A stretch of DNA of 64,000 bases from Sparassis latifolia (Eukaryota > Basidiomycota > Agaricomycetes > Polyporales > Sparassidaceae): assembly GCA_018466975.1 (NCBI GenBank), contig CM031559.1:3100001-3164000 (forward strand). The letters run 5' to 3'. A model generated the notes under the pieces. That model ran no database searches, was not told the origin of the DNA, and saw nothing but the letters and a program-made list of their open reading frames with translations. Position 1 is the first letter of the stretch, and the number at the start of each line of letters is the position of its first letter. Both the position numbers and the translations under genes were made by a program. Shown here one piece after another: positions 11,912 to 24,699 of this stretch.

Positions 11912-12183
11912 TGTTCCTCAGCAATAATGGCAGCAATTAATGGCAGTACTCGAAAATGTACACACCTTTTTCTCTATACGTTCTGCTTGCAGTCACATCA
12001 GTTTTATGAGCAAAATATAAGTTAGTTCACTATCGCACTACTGTATCGGAATTTCTCAGCAGTAGAGTTACATAGTTCAGACAGCAGAGGGCAGGTCTCG
12101 GACAGGGAAAGCACATGGAAAGCATAGGTTAGTATAGAAAAGCCTCAAGGACGATCTCAAACTAGATGCGGGGGTATAAACAC
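11912..12183. other. Intergenic, nothing seen
   Basis: No open frame or repeat of note. Confidence 0.5.
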
Positions 12184-13280
12184 TCAGCAGACAGTACATT
12201 CATCATCACGTTGAGAACGACCACGACGGCCGAAAGAGCCCCCCGTCTCGTCCTCCTTGTCATCATCGCTGTCCATAGGTGCCGTGACTTGCTCCAGGGA
12301 TACGTCTGCCTGTCTGTAACACACAGAAGTCGGAGCGCGTGAGTGAACGTAGGCCGCGTTATTCTGGTGAGACGAAAACGTACCATCACTAGGCAAGGGC
12401 TCAATTCTCCATATCTTACGCAGGTGAGCAGTACTGACACCAGGCTTCTCACTGTCCAAGTCCAGAAGATCTCTCCTGAATGAGTGACTATATCCATCAT
12501 CATCTCCTTCCTCCTCTGCGATGTTGAACTTGATGCCTTGCGAGCATGAGCAGTACCGTCTCCCACAGTCCGATCCCCGCGCCAAGCGTTTTGTCGTCAT
12601 TGTTGGCTTCCTGTTTCTCCGCACCTTAATCCTCTCTATCGTCTTTGTCCTTGCGATCTCGACCGAAGAGTGTGTCGTTGACAGCTTGCAAGTCTGCGCC
12701 ATTCACGCCGCACCGGCTATGGTCCCTGCGGTTGTCCAGGTAGAACCACCCGAACGGCCGCACGTTGTGACTTACTGACCTCCCGGTAGCTCTTCCCGTA
12801 ATAGCCCAGAGTGCACTTCACAGGCCTCACGTTCACGCGGAACGCAAGTGAGTAGCTTCATTCAACGGAATCCAAACGGGTGCGGGGGTGGAAATAGAAG
12901 TAAACGTTCACGGACTGTGGCGAGGTGAGGGAGTGAATGCAAGACAGGACTTCGAGGTCGCGGAGCTAAAAAGACATATGAAATGTTGGGTACCGCATTG
13001 AGTCGGCCTAGAGAAACTCACAGTCCTCCCGCTGTCGTCCTTCGGATAACACAGGATGACAGATACTGACGGAGCGGTCTTCTTCCAGTCGTCGTCCAGC
13101 TGCCTCGGCGAGGTCCTGCATGGTCTCACGCAGCTGGGAGGTGAATACATCTATGTCCTCGCTAGCCATGTCCTCTATGAGCTCGTTCGTGAACTTCTCA
13201 GTAGTGCTTGATGTATGCTGCCCAGACTCGACCGGCTCGATAAGAACAAAAAGCGCCAAGCAAAGGCCTGTCTTCCTCAT
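12184..13280 (-). CDS. Hypothetical multi-exon gene, possibly damaged
   Basis: I do not recognise this protein. A first exon at 13280 starts MRKTGLCLALFVLIEPVESG, which could be a short signal peptide or anchor, and runs through a mostly helical stretch to LEEDRS at a GTCAGT donor. Later pieces look coding: LRDLEVLSCIHSLTSPQS, then PVKCTLGYYGKSYRE, then FGWFYLDNRRDHSRCGVNGA, then an acidic segment around LLDLDSEKPGVS that ends at a GTACGT donor. A serine/aspartate-rich tail follows after the TGTTACAG acceptor. The middle exons do not join in one frame by eye, so the model is incomplete or the gene is damaged. It stands directly upstream of the O-methyltransferase copy 2 block, tail to the left. 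Confidence 0.35.
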
Positions 13281-13284
13281 TTCA

Positions 13285-15710
13285 AGTTTCGAAGAATTCG
13301 CTCGTCGATCGATTACTTATGTCTGTGTAGGCGTATTTATATTGCATCCGCACGTGTGTGAGGAAAGTCCGCGGCTTTCCTGGTGAATACTATCGTTCAA
13401 GATACCCAGGCACGGACCCGGGTCGCATCCTAATTATATCTTCGCCTTTGCTACCTCACCGTTACGGCCGCAACGTTAGTGACGTTCATGTACGGCCATA
13501 ATCTAAGGACATTAACAGCCCGAGAAAGTCGGAAGACGTCTCAAGGTTTTCCTGCGCCAATAATGGTACTTTTTGCGCTGTATTAAAGGTGAATTCCGTA
13601 GCTGAAGACAAGTGGGCCACAGAGCGTCAGCAAAGCGGTAGATGACCTGAGAGAAGCAGGTCGGTCTCGTAACGAGCCACTCCAACTCCGTGTGCTGACA
13701 ATATACAACTCCATATCGGTGACGGTACGTCCAAGAAAGCTGTCATGAGTCTGATCTTGTTCCCGAGGCAGTCATAAAGAGACGACGTCGACTCGGACTG
13801 CCTGCCTAGCTTGTATACAGCTTCAGCTGCACGCACTTCCTTCGACAATGTCCACCACTAGTGCGCGCGCAGAAAAACTTCTCGCCGTTGTGGATCTTGT
13901 AGTAAATGCCGCTCAGGTGGTGATACAAGAGTGGACAAAGGAGGACGCTACTGGCGCTCAGAACGCCCTCTCGGCGTCCGTAGATCTCTTCAAGGCTCAG
14001 CGCACCATCTTGGCTGCCTGCGGCTCGTTCACTGAAATTTTACAAGTGCCCCAGAGACGCATCCTAGAAGTTGCTAACCAATACTTTGAGGCTCGGGCGT
14101 TGCACATCGCGGTCGAGCATCATGTCGCCCATCACCTTGCCGAGGTCGACGAGGCTGTAGGAATGCCTATCTCTGAGCTCAGCAAGGCCACAGGTCTTCA
14201 CCCGAGAAAGCTTTGTGAGCTGTCTTTCCCTTGATGGTCGCGACTTGTGACTGACGACTGCGTTTAGCGCGCATCATGCGGGCCCTCTGCTCCATGCACA
14301 TCTTTGCCGAAGTTCAAGATGGATATTTCGCCAACAACACGGTCAGCGCGACGCTTGCCACCAACGAGGCCCTTGAAGCACGTATCCTTTTGGGGTGAGT
14401 AATCTGCTATCATTGAAAACTCTGGCTGACCGTGCTTAGGGCTTGGGTTTATTATCCGGCCTCGGCAAAGCTTCTGGAGATTGTCGGTGATCCTGTAAAG
14501 GGTTGGTCCAACTCTGCGACCGATTGCGCTTTCCAGGAGGGACATGGAACCAAGCTATCTTTGTTTGACTGGCTCGAAGAAGGAATTATACAGCCCGACG
14601 GCTCCGTCAAACCGCGGCCCGCCCTGGAACGATTCACTGTCGCAATGGTTAATAGTAGTGGCGTCCTCGGAACCCCGCCCTCATACTGTAAGCCACAGTT
14701 GCCGCTGTGGCATTCCAGCCTTTGATAATGCTCGTGATACTGGCAGACTTTCCATGGGAGTCGCTCGGCTCTGCAACAATGGTTGATATAGGCGGTGGCG
14801 TTGGTATGTTTCATATTAATGTAGGACGAGCTTGATCACTGATACGGTATATGGACAGGTGGAATGAGTTTCGATCTCTGCAATCAATTCCCACTCCTCA
14901 ATTTCGTCGTCCAGGATCGCCCTGCCGTGATCGCGAAAGCTGAGCCTGCGTGGCAGCGCGAACGGCCAGAAGCACTCAAAGCCGGTCGCGTTCAATTCAT
15001 GCCTCATGACTTCTTCACGGAGAACCCCGTGAAGGGCGCCGACGTGTACCTCCTCCGCCACATCCTGTAAGCATTCTATACGCTGTCCGGCCTCTCTCGG
15101 CCCTGCTTAGCATCACAACAGCCACGACTGGGAAGACGACCGCTGCGTCGACATCCTCTCCGCCCTCCGCCCGGCACTCTCCCCGCACTCGCGGGTGCTC
15201 GTGGTTGACATGGTGATGAACACGACGCTGGGTTGCCCCGAGATACCGTCCGCGCCGTTCCCGCTGCTCGCAAACTACGGCACTTCTGTCCGGTTCGCTC
15301 ACGAGTCTGACCTGAAGATGATGTCCATGGTCAATGGCGCGGAGCGCGTCCCGGCCGATTTCCGGTCGATCGCTCAGCGGGCGGGGCTCGAATTCACCCG
15401 CATCTTGGAGTGCCCCGGAGACTGCGTGGTTGAGATGCGGTTGCCGTCCGTGAGCCAGTAGGGGAGCGAGGTTTCTGTTGAATTGATTAGATGGAGATGG
15501 GTATTGGCTCGTCAACGTTCTTCTTTAGCCCGTGTACGAATACATTGTGAGTCGTTGTGGCTCCAGTCTTTGATTGTAGAAACAGTTACAGGATGTACGA
15601 ACTCGTTATATTGGTTGTCGTTCCTTGATGGGGAATGAGTCCACGCCAAGGTCGCGAACATAAACATCAAAGGCATGTGCTTAGCTCTCGTAGACCAAGA
15701 GCAAGTAGTA
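13285..15710. repeat. Segmental duplication, block 2
   Basis: This is a direct copy of part of block 1: promoter region, O-methyltransferase and about 250 bases of 3' flank. The kinase-like N-terminus present in blocks 1 and 3 is absent and replaced by the unrelated gene ending at 13280. Confidence 0.9.
13848..15461 (+). CDS. O-methyltransferase, copy 2 (COMT-like)
   Basis: Exons 13848-14214, 14268-14394, 14440-14687, 14747-14803, 14859-15066 and 15122-15461 give 448 residues, the same length and splice sites as copy 1. The glycine-rich SAM motif and the HDWEDD catalytic segment are unchanged. In exon 1 it differs from copy 3 at one visible position (NQYF versus NQFF) and from copy 1 at several (for example AAQVV versus AARVV and EHHVAHH versus EHRVAHH). 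Copies 2 and 3 are therefore the closest pair although they lie in opposite orientations. It should do the same chemistry as copy 1, perhaps with an altered substrate range. Confidence 0.88.
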
Positions 15711-16720
15711 CCTGGAGTACTTCGCACGAAGTTGCGTCGAATCGCCGCTACTGGCACCGCTGAACGCAGCGCATCTCGTCCATCCCACAGGACAACGCAA
15801 CCAGGTCCGTAGAAACACAAGCGAGGCGTGCAAGAGCACGACACGGGAATCCCGCTGTTCCACGCGCTCGAGATTCGCCCAAGTGATGGGAACCCAGGGC
15901 GAGCTCTATGTATAACAGTCAAGGAAAAGAACGCAACGAAGGAATTGCGCGCGACTGCGGCGAGGACTCCCACCTCGCGGCCGTGTGCACCAACGGCAGT
16001 CATCCAAAAGGCATCACGCACAAGGGTGAAGCACTTGCGTCTCGGTAAAAGGTTATAACACCAGATAGTCACATAGACCGGGAGATAAATTCAGGTGGTG
16101 AAGTCTGCTTCCTCGCGGCCCGCTGGTGTATCCTGGGTCATGATGATGACCACGCCAGAACTGAAGACGCACAGATACGAACTCGTCGTTGTAGTCGACG
16201 GATAGCCATTCAAGACGGATCACTTCGAGCGGGTGGAACATCGTGGCTGCAAGGTAATCAGGTGGAGTATTATCAGACAGACGATACGTACTGAGGTGTC
16301 TGCGAATATTAACTGCAATACTTGGAGAGCCGTTTCGTACACGTGTTCTACGAGTTTCCTACGAGTTTCCATCGCCACGAAAGCGTAGGAGAATATATCG
16401 ATCGACAAGTCCTCATGAGAGGTGAAACCTTCCGAGACTCACCGATACTATCTCTTCACTCACTTCGTTGTTCAGAACATTCCGGTGCAGCTTGCGGTTT
16501 GCTTCCTCCATTGATGACGGTTCTGCAAAACGATAACTCCGCATCATCAAATGAACGAGCGGAGACTCGTCTTCTGATTAAGGATTGCACTTCCGGCTTC
16601 TACATTTTCAGGCGTCCCAAGACCACAAGCGTCGCCGTCGTAACAAAGCAAGCAGGACGACGTGGCCAATTTGAATCGAGTCGACGTCGAGTCTGCCCAT
16701 AACTTGAAGCTCCCCGCACG
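15680..16720 (-). other. Coding-like region, unidentified
   Basis: On the minus strand several stretches look like exons: FAEPSSMEEANRKLHRNVL ending at a GTGAGT donor, FVAMETRRKLVEHVYETALQ, and FHPLEVIRLEWLSVDYNDEF. They lie in a plausible order, but stops separate them and I cannot join them into one protein. No family is recognised. A degenerate gene is the likeliest reading. Confidence 0.3.
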
Positions 16721-16817
16721 TTATAAACTTGACGCTTCATAAGAGACCGCCCACGCGATGTAAACCGACACCGCCGGATTCCCCCAGTATTTCCTCGCAG
16801 TAGAACTTAGGTCAAAA

Positions 16818-16875
16818 TTCCGATTCCCTAAAGAATCGGTTATCAGTTCCGATTCCCTAAAGAATCGGTTATCAG
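16818..16875. repeat. Perfect 29-bp tandem direct repeat with internal hairpin
   Basis: Two identical 29-base units lie head to tail (16818-16846 and 16847-16875). Each holds an inverted pair, CCGATTC and GAATCGG, around the six bases CCTAAA. This is a compact double hairpin or a doubled palindromic binding site. It sits between unrelated coding-like regions. Confidence 0.95.
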
Positions 16876-17224
16876 TCTGTGCACGTATGGTGGTTGCTGA
16901 CATAAAGTTGTACCCGCGCCGCATATAGTAATTTTCTCTTAGAATGGTTATCCGCTTTTTTTACTTTCCGTCTTTAGGCCACCCGATTCACTTCGGGTTT
17001 CCCGCTTCCTGTTCAAGATTTCCGCAACACAAAGTCGGCCGGCATTCCTTGAAAGTTTATTTCCGATGAAAGACTGGAGGAGGACCGATGGCTAGGGGTG
17101 ATTGTCTGCATCTCTGCACCCATCCTCTATCTTCTCGCAGCTGCATTCACTCTTCACGTAGACTCTGTATGCTGCATAGATGTGAGTGTGCCTGATACTT
17201 CCTCCCTCCTTCTCTCCCTTGCTG

Positions 17225-17760
17225 ATGTCGACACTTGCAGCTTTGGATTTATATCCTCTCCTCATCGTAGACAATAAACCAGCTACTGTGTGGCTCGTCG
17301 GAGAAGTCGACTCATCTTGGTTCAAACTTCGTGGTGAACCCTTGGCCGTTGTGAGCATCAAGATCGGTTCAAACACTTCAGATGTTTTGAAAGTGTCACG
17401 CTTCCAGAGCACCGGGAGTGGAGAGTATGCTTCTGTATGTTGAATTTCTTCTTTTCAACAAATATTTGTTATTCATTGCTTTAAGGTGGAAGCCTTCCAA
17501 GGCGTATTTGATGCCGACACCAAGTTCGCCCCAGGAACACTATGAGACAGATGCATGCCACGGACATCCACAAAAATGATCTCGTCCTGGTCAAATGTAA
17601 CGTCACTCGTTGGAGGGTCGATGCTAAAGGTAAGGCTTCATACGAGAAGGGCTGGACCAAGTGGCGGACAGGTTTCGAACTCGTCACTATAGCATGTCTG
17701 TATGATGGGCCCCAGGAGATTAGAGCTGTTGTTCGCCAGGAAGTTTCATCATTCATCTAA
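17225..17760 (+). pseudogene. Hypothetical gene with one frameshift
   Basis: A first frame reads from LYPLLIVDNKPATVWLVGEV through FQSTGSGEYAS and joins across the intron (GTATGT to TTTAAG, about 17436-17486) to VEAFQGVFDADTKFAPGTL, then stops. One base out of phase, the sequence continues at once as ATDIHKNDLVLVKCNVTRWR through GFELVTIACLYDGPQEI to a stop at 17760. Both parts look coding, so the ancestral gene probably ran through and lost one base near 17540. The family is not recognised. The start is uncertain: ATG at 17225 is possible, but an acceptor just after it (ACTTGCAG) suggests an upstream exon. Confidence 0.45.
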
Positions 17761-20234
17761 ATAGCCTCTATCTTATATGAGCCTGTGCTACTGCTTGTAA
17801 TCTGCGCTACCTACATTTATTTTCTTCCCCACTATTCGCTTGCAGTGATTGCCACCGTAAATTTACATGGCTTGACTATGGGATTTTCTTGTATACTATT
17901 ACTATGACTACCGCCTTATCACATGTCGCTCTCGCAGAAATCGATGCTGTGAATATACGTGGGGGGACTAGGGAATCGGACATGGCGTGCGAATGCAGCG
18001 CCGCTCACCCACAAGTTTTGAAATCATGGCTCTGAAATATTCAATTGCAAAGCGAGTAGGACGAGACGCCACCGTGACGACGGTGGGTCATGTCACGTGC
18101 CAGTGCGTCCAACGTGTTATCGATATCCTCCGTCATTCAGCGCAGCGCACAATTTCCTTTGAGATGCAAGCATAATCTTTTTCCTTGCTGAGAATTAATA
18201 CTAACTCTTAGTCGACCGGTGCTGCCATCGCATCGCACGAAGACGACATCTCCATTCTTTTCGTGACGTTTTCGCCCAACTATCCAAAGCCACCCAACCC
18301 AACGGCGCTGGATCGATACGCATAGATGTTCTCAAAGACCACTGGACCCGGCCCCCGTCTCGCGTGCGAATAGAGCGCGTGCTGAGTTGGCTGAAGCTCG
18401 TGATTGTTGTAGTGCTGCAGCTAACGGCGAATTGCGAAAGCTTCGAGGCCGATATCGATGACACGAGTGAGTTAGTTCAGCTTTCGGCTTTGCGTGTGGT
18501 GCTGCTGATGTGGATGCTCGTGCATGGGGCGCATGGGCGTAGAGGACGGCGTCCCTGTCTCTAGAGCGGTTTGGCGATGTGTTAGCGTTACCGAGGTACT
18601 CAGATAGCAAGATGTTTTCTGGCGGGATCGTTCAGAGCCGTAGGCATGCTCGGGGTATCGCCGGCAAGTGCTTAATGAGTCGTTCTGAGATTTCACGTGC
18701 TGCTGTTTAGTTCTGCACGGATCAAACTGTCAAGCAGCGTGAAGCTTTTTACTCTAACAACAGCGATTCCCTGGTTTCTGAGTCTACAGTCACAGAGGCC
18801 CACCCCTTTTGTATTCGACAATATGATTGGCATGCGCGAACATTTATGCTCTGCGCGCAACGGGTCGAGCGACAGTCGAACGATGAAGCGCTCTCACCAA
18901 GTGCATGTATTAGCATCGTACGTGTGTTAGCTCTTGCCTATGCATAGTCCGGGAGAGTCGTGTGTTCATTCAACGAATACTGCTCCACATCAACGCGATG
19001 TCTATAAAAGCATATGATTTCGTTGATGAGAACGGTCCGGAGAACAACATCATCAGATTGGCCCTGGCTTGCGAGTCTGAACTGCTTCTCGACGCGGCCC
19101 AAAAATGTGTGGTGTACAGGTCGTACGTCCTTCTAGCACTCTTCATTCGACTAGAAGCAGAGAGGATTTAGCGACGGTTTTCACCTGTCCTCTCTGACTG
19201 ACTTTGAAGAGCAGCGCTTGATCTCTGTGCTAACTGTTATAGGTCCGCTCAACCACATAGTCTGTCAATGTCTGTCAATGTCGTTCAGAGCACTCAAAAC
19301 GTACCCGAGCTCGCCCCGTACACCTATTCTTCCCAACCCCTTCGCCACATGACTTACGGTATCTTATTATGAGAGTTGATTCCGGATTTCTCGGAAAATC
19401 TCCGTAGCTATGGGCAAGGTTTTCCTACTAGGTCAGGATGCCTTGGAAGGTGTTTGGTACCATCTCTTGGGTGAGTCAACTCTCTGTTCTCGTGGTCATG
19501 AAGACGGAGTGACAGCTACGGATGATTCATACTAACGCTAGTATTGACATGCGATATAGCGACAGATTTGGTGATCCATAGTTTCGCAGCCAATGTGTCT
19601 GATGTGGTGCCTACTCGGATACACAGGCGAGAAGTCATCACAATTGACGCTAGACTGCGACCGGCGTACGAGTCGATATCGACCAGCTGACCACTGGTAG
19701 GCGTTGGCATACTAATTGGCGCCGACCTTCGTTCTTCAGATCTGGACATATCTTGCGGCGATCGGCGGTAGTCGGCTGAGGAGCATATGGTGAGTGATGG
19801 TGCTTGCGCTTCTTCTTCCTGTGGGGATGATTCTCGCGATGAAGCGAACCCCGCACACTGGAGAAACAGCCACTAGTGGCGAGATTCAGGTCAGGAGGGT
19901 CGCACGACCATGGCCCATCGCGCCACTCCTTAAGCTTTTACTGACAACGGTGAGCAGGCGCACGTTGAGCGTGCAGGGTCCAAGATAGATTTTGTTCCCC
20001 GCTCGAGCGGGTGGGGCACACCGATCATGCGGGGGATCGTCCGACTAAGCCAAATATGACTTCCAAAAAGATTGTATGCTTCCTTCTCGTCATTTACGTT
20101 CTCCCGTATGCTCACATGCGCACCCGCTCTCCCATTTCTCGTCTACAACGGATCTATGAAGCCCCGCTCACGGCTTGTCCTGTGCAGACGTGCCTGCACC
20201 GGTACCCAGCCATAGCTATTATTTTTTCTCCGCC
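17761..20234. other. Long stretch without a supported gene
   Basis: Only short frames occur. The plus-strand frame 18962-19171 (reading NNIIRLALACESELLLDAAQ) looks mildly coding and might be a worn fragment. The rest shows no motif, no consistent splicing and no match to other parts of the window. Confidence 0.45.
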
Positions 20235-20973
20235 ATGTCTGCTTCCCTCAAATTCTGGCGGCTCGTCTCCCTCTGTCTCGCCAACGCATTCGGCATCATA
20301 GGCATGAGTCTCGGTATCGACGCCCTCGTCAAGTCTAACCGGCAGAAGACCAAGGTCCGCCACAGCGTACCCGCCGGCACATCGGTGTCCCTCAACACCA
20401 ACGACGTCGTCCACTCGGGCATCGTCAACACCGTCATCTGCGGCCTCATCGCCGGCGTGTCTTTTGTTGCCCTCGTCACCACCATCGTCTCCGTGTCTCC
20501 TCACCGCGCGCCACTCCGCCGCGTGTCCCTCGTTTCCTCCGCCATCCTCCTCTTCCTCTCGACCTGGCTCTTCGCGACGCTCATACCCTTCACCGACTTC
20601 GTCGCGAACCGCCAGGCTAAGGTCAAGGCCACGCTCGATGGCATTTCCGTGCCCCAGAGCGTCATCCAGGCCACGCAGGCAAAGATCGGGGTCACTGGCA
20701 TCTATCACAAGCTCCTTTATCGTGAGTGTCTGCCACTCTGTCGCGTGGACCTCAGCTGTAGAGCTGAACGTGTACACTGCAGTCCGCCTCCAGACGATAT
20801 TCCGCTGGATGGTGTTCCTTTTCGGCGTACTATCGGTGGTCTTCCTGTACGCTGCGGAGCAAAGTGCCGAGTCCGCGCGTTACCCGCCCGTGGCCGGTGA
20901 CGCAGCGGGTTCTATCAGAGAGGTAGATGACAAGCCGAAGGAGAAGGAGAAGGTGGGCGTCCAGCAGGTGTAA
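20235..20973 (+). CDS. Small four-helix membrane protein, copy 1
   Basis: Exons 20235-20721 and 20783-20973 (61-nt intron, GTGAGT donor) give 225 residues. Four hydrophobic segments are visible: LVSLCLANAFGIIGMSLGI near the N-terminus, TVICGLIAGVSFVALVTTIV, SSAILLFLSTWLFATLIPF, and FRWMVFLFGVLSVVFLY after the intron. The tail is charged and ends PKEKEKVGVQQV. A paralogue at 59191-59932 keeps the same helices, the same intron position and phase and the same tail pattern, which supports both models. I chose the ATG at 20235 rather than 20175 because the paralogue starts with the matching MSA-L. Function is unknown. Its spacing of helices recalls fungal MARVEL-like or other small plasma-membrane proteins, but I see no diagnostic motif. 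Confidence 0.85.
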
Positions 20974-21342
20974 TTTGTCGTGGACGGAGGAGCGCGGTGG
21001 CTTAGTTCTTAAATTCTTAATGCGAGGCGAGGTCAGGATGAGGGTTCTGAGTCTCAGGGCCTTTTGGGGTCGATATACGCGGCCGATAACTTTCTCGCAG
21101 ACATGGATGGAGGATGGATCATTGTTTAAGATCACGATTTGCAATGTACCTTGTCATGAACCGGAGTGTTTCTAAGCCTGTCAGATTCGGAAGTCGTCCA
21201 AGTCCACTATAGCGCAAGATGTCAAAGAGAAGGAGTACGCCTTTTGGTGTAGGCGAACCTCACTGTTGAGCTACTTCTTGAGCATCGTAAATTTAATTTA
21301 TTGGACACAGGGTAGACACAGCACAGCGAGAACAAGAAAGCA

Positions 21343-22150
21343 TTGAAAACCCGAAAAATGCGCCGACGTTGGCATACCAGTCCAAAACGACTATGTGGAA
21401 TCGTTGCCTGCGTCATCAATGTCACCGTCCTCCTAGTAGTCACCCGACGCAGACCCGTCTTCGTAAAGGATTTCCTCAGGTTCATCTTCTTGCTTCTCGT
21501 CGGAATCAGAGTTGATGCTAATGTCATCGTCTTCTTGTTCTTCCAACATTTCGTACCACGTCGGGTTCTTCTGGTCCAAGAAAATGAACATCTCCATCCA
21601 TGGGTTTTCCGGTCAGGGAGCTAATCTCCTGCATGGCCACGCCCATCTGACGAAGGATGTAACCGAGCCTGAAGAAAGTAGTTGGTAAAGCACGAAAAAA
21701 CATGGCAAGCTGCGTGAGTCGGAGACATACATTGCAATCGCGAGCTCTACTTTGTCAGAGAGCTGATTAGGTCCAAATTTCTCAGTGACAGTGCACCCGC
21801 AAAGTCAATGAAGATGACAGGTTGCATAGCGTCCACCTAAATAATTACGTCGCGAGCCTCGACATCGTGCTGTATGACTCCGCATTTAAGAATAGCATAC
21901 AATCCTGGCGCCATCGCGTCAGCCTAGCCATAATGAGTGGAAGCCACTTCGTAAAACGATGATATGCACTAGATGACAAATGACCTCCGCAAGGTGTTCA
22001 CGGACCAGGACGTGATCGCCAGCCTGAGGGCTACCATCAACGGACTCTATGATATGCGCGTATGTGCATTTGCCGTTAGGCAACTCCACCTGTAGGTCCG
22101 CACTGACTATACTTCCATAGAGCATGTACGCACGAACCGACATCACAAAA
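21343..22150 (-). pseudogene. Broken kinase-like gene KL-b
   Basis: Three pieces of the kinase-like family lie in order. VELPNGKCTYAHIIESVDG corresponds to the FAHVMEFVDG exon. LYAILKCGVIQHDVEARDVII, then a TAG stop, then MQPVIFIDFAGALSLRNLDL corresponds to the catalytic-loop exon. A C-terminal part reads LDQKNPTWYEMLEEQEDD. The N-terminal lobe with the ATP lysine is missing. The loop reads QHD with a downstream D but a stop follows. It is a truncated dead copy just outside O-methyltransferase block 3. Confidence 0.75.
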
Positions 22151-22570
22151 ATCTATAGGACCACGGGATTTCTTTGCCTGATGACTCTAGTTAGCACGCA
22201 ATGGTAGCACCACAGCAACGTGTCTCACAACGTGCCTTGCAGAAGTCGTATGTTTGCATAGGCCTCCCCCTCTGTCTTCGCAAGTCGGCAGCCAGTGCCC
22301 TAATAACCAGAACATGGTCCATCCTCGTCGATGTATTCCGGCTCCTCAAAGCACATGTCTTTAATGTTTATATTCGCGACCTTGGCGTGGACTCATTCCC
22401 CATCAAGGCACGACAACCGATATAACGAGTTCGTACACCCTGTAACTGTTTCTACAATCAAAGACTCAAAGCACAACGACTCACAGTGCATTCGTACACG
22501 GGCTAAAGAAGAACGTTGATGGGCCAATGCCCAGCTCCATCTAATTGATTCAACTGAAACCTGGCTCTCT

Positions 22571-24183
22571 CTACTGGCTCACGGACGGCAACCGCATCTC
22601 AACCACGCAGTTTCTGGGGCACTCCCAGATGCGGGTGACTTCGAGCCCCGCCCGCTGAGCGACCGACCGGAAATCGGCCGGGACGCGCTCCGCGCCATTG
22701 AGCAGGGACATCATTATCAAGTCAGACTCGTGAGCGAAGCGGATAGAAGTGCCGTAGTTTGCGAGCAGCGGGAACGGTGCGGACGGTATCTCGGGGCAGC
22801 CCAGCGTCGTGTTCATCACCATGTCAACCACGAGCACCCGCGAGTGCGGGGAGAGCGCGGGGCGGAGGGCGGAGAGGATGTCGACGCAGCGGTCGTCTTC
22901 CCAGTCGTGGCTGTTGTGATGCTAAGTAGAGCTGAGAAAGGCCGGGCATGTATGGAATGCTTACAGGATGTGGCGCAGGAGGTACACGTCGGCGCCCTTC
23001 ACGGGGTTCTCCGTGAAGAAATCGTGAGGCATGAATTGAACGCGACCGGCTTTGAGTGCTTCTGGCCGTTCGCGCTGCCACACAGGCTTAGCTTTCTCGA
23101 TCACGGCAGGACGATCCTGGACGACGAAATTGAGGAGTGGGAAGTGATTACAGAGATCGAAACTCATTCCACCTGTCCATATACCGTATCAGTGGTCAAG
23201 CTCGTCCTACATTAATATGAAACATACCAACGCCACCGCCTATATCAACCATTATTGCAGAGCCGAGCGACTCCCATGGAAAGTCTGCCAGTATCACGAG
23301 CATTATCAAAGGCTGGAATGCCACAGCGGCAACTATGGCTTACAGTATAAGAGCGGGGTTCCGAGGACGCCACTACTATTAGCCATCGCGACAGTGAATC
23401 GTTCCAGGGCGGGTCGCGGTTTGACGGAGCCGTCGGGCTGTATAATTCCTTCTTCGAGCCAGTCCCAGAAAGATAGCTTGGTTCCATGTCCCTCCTGGAA
23501 AGCGCAGTTGGTCTCAGAGTTGGACCAACCCTTTACAGGATCACCGACAATCTCCAGAAGCTTTGCCGAGATCGGATAATAAACCCAAGCCCTAAGCACG
23601 GTCAGCCAGAGTTTTCAATGATAGCAGATTACTCACCCTAAAAGGACAAATGCTTCAAGGGCCTCGTTGGTGGCAAGCGTCGCGCTGACCGTGTTGTTGG
23701 CGAAATATCCATCTTGAACTTCGGCAAAGATGTGCATGGAGCAGAGGGCCCGCATGATGCGCACTAAACGCAGTCGTCAGTCACAAGTCGCGACCATCAA
23801 GGGAAAGACAGCTCACAAAGCTTTCTCGGGTGAAGACCTGTGGCCTTGCTGAGCTCAGAGATAGGCATTCCTACAGCCTCGTCGACCTCGGCAAGGTGAT
23901 GGGCGACATGATGCTCGACCGCGATGTGCAACGCCCGAGCCTCAAAGAATTGGTTAGCAACTTCTAGGATGCGTCTCTGGGGCACTTGTAAAATTTCAGT
24001 GAACGAGCCGCAGGCAGCCAAGATGGTGCGCTGAGCCTTGAAGAGATCTACGGACGCCGAGAGGGCGTTCTGAGCGCCAGTAGCGTCCTCCTTTGTCCAC
24101 TCTTGTATCACCACCTGAGCGGCATTTACTACAAGATCCACAACGGCGAGAAGTTTTTCTGCACGCGCACTAGTGGTGGACAT
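22571..24183 (-). CDS. O-methyltransferase, copy 3 (COMT-like)
   Basis: Exons on the minus strand are 24183-23817, 23763-23637, 23591-23344, 23284-23228, 23172-22965 and 22910-22571, again 448 residues with every splice site kept. The SAM motif and HDW catalytic segment are present. The first codon of exon 2 differs (L for S at the junction). The gene points away from the kinase-like fragment at 24700 and toward copy 2, so copies 2 and 3 are convergent, about 7 kb apart. It has the same expected chemistry as the other copies. Confidence 0.88.
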
Positions 24184-24699
24184 TGTCGAAGGAAGTGCGT
24201 GCAGCTGAGGCTGTATACAAGCTAGGCAGGCAGTCCGAGTCGACGTCGTATCCTTATGACTGCCTCAGGGAACAAGATCAGGCTCATGACAGCTTTCTAG
24301 GAAGACGTACAGTCACCGATGTGAAGTTGTATATTGTCAGCACACGGAGTTGGAGTGGCTCGTTACGAGACTGCTGCTCTCTCAGGTCATCTACCGCTTT
24401 GCTGGTGCTCCGTGGCCCACCTGTCAGCTACATAGTTCACTTTTAATACAGCGCAAAACGTACCATTATTGGCGCAGGAAAATCTTGAGACGTCTTCAGA
24501 CTTTCTCGGGCTATTAATATTCTTAGATTATGGAAGTTCATGAACGTCACTGACGTTGCGGCCGTAACGGTGAGGTAACACAGGCGAAGATGATAAGTAG
24601 GATGCGCACCCGGGTCCCTGCCTGAGAATCTTGAGGTATTTCCGCACACAGGTGGTGATGCACAGACATAAATAATCGATCGACCGTCGAATTCGAAAT

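Noticed and set aside
16818..16875. CRISPR-like array
   Set aside because: There are only two units with no spacer between them, in a fungal genome.
18962..19171. Plus-strand frame that might be the end of a BTB-type domain
   Set aside because: No start region, no partner exon and only vague similarity.
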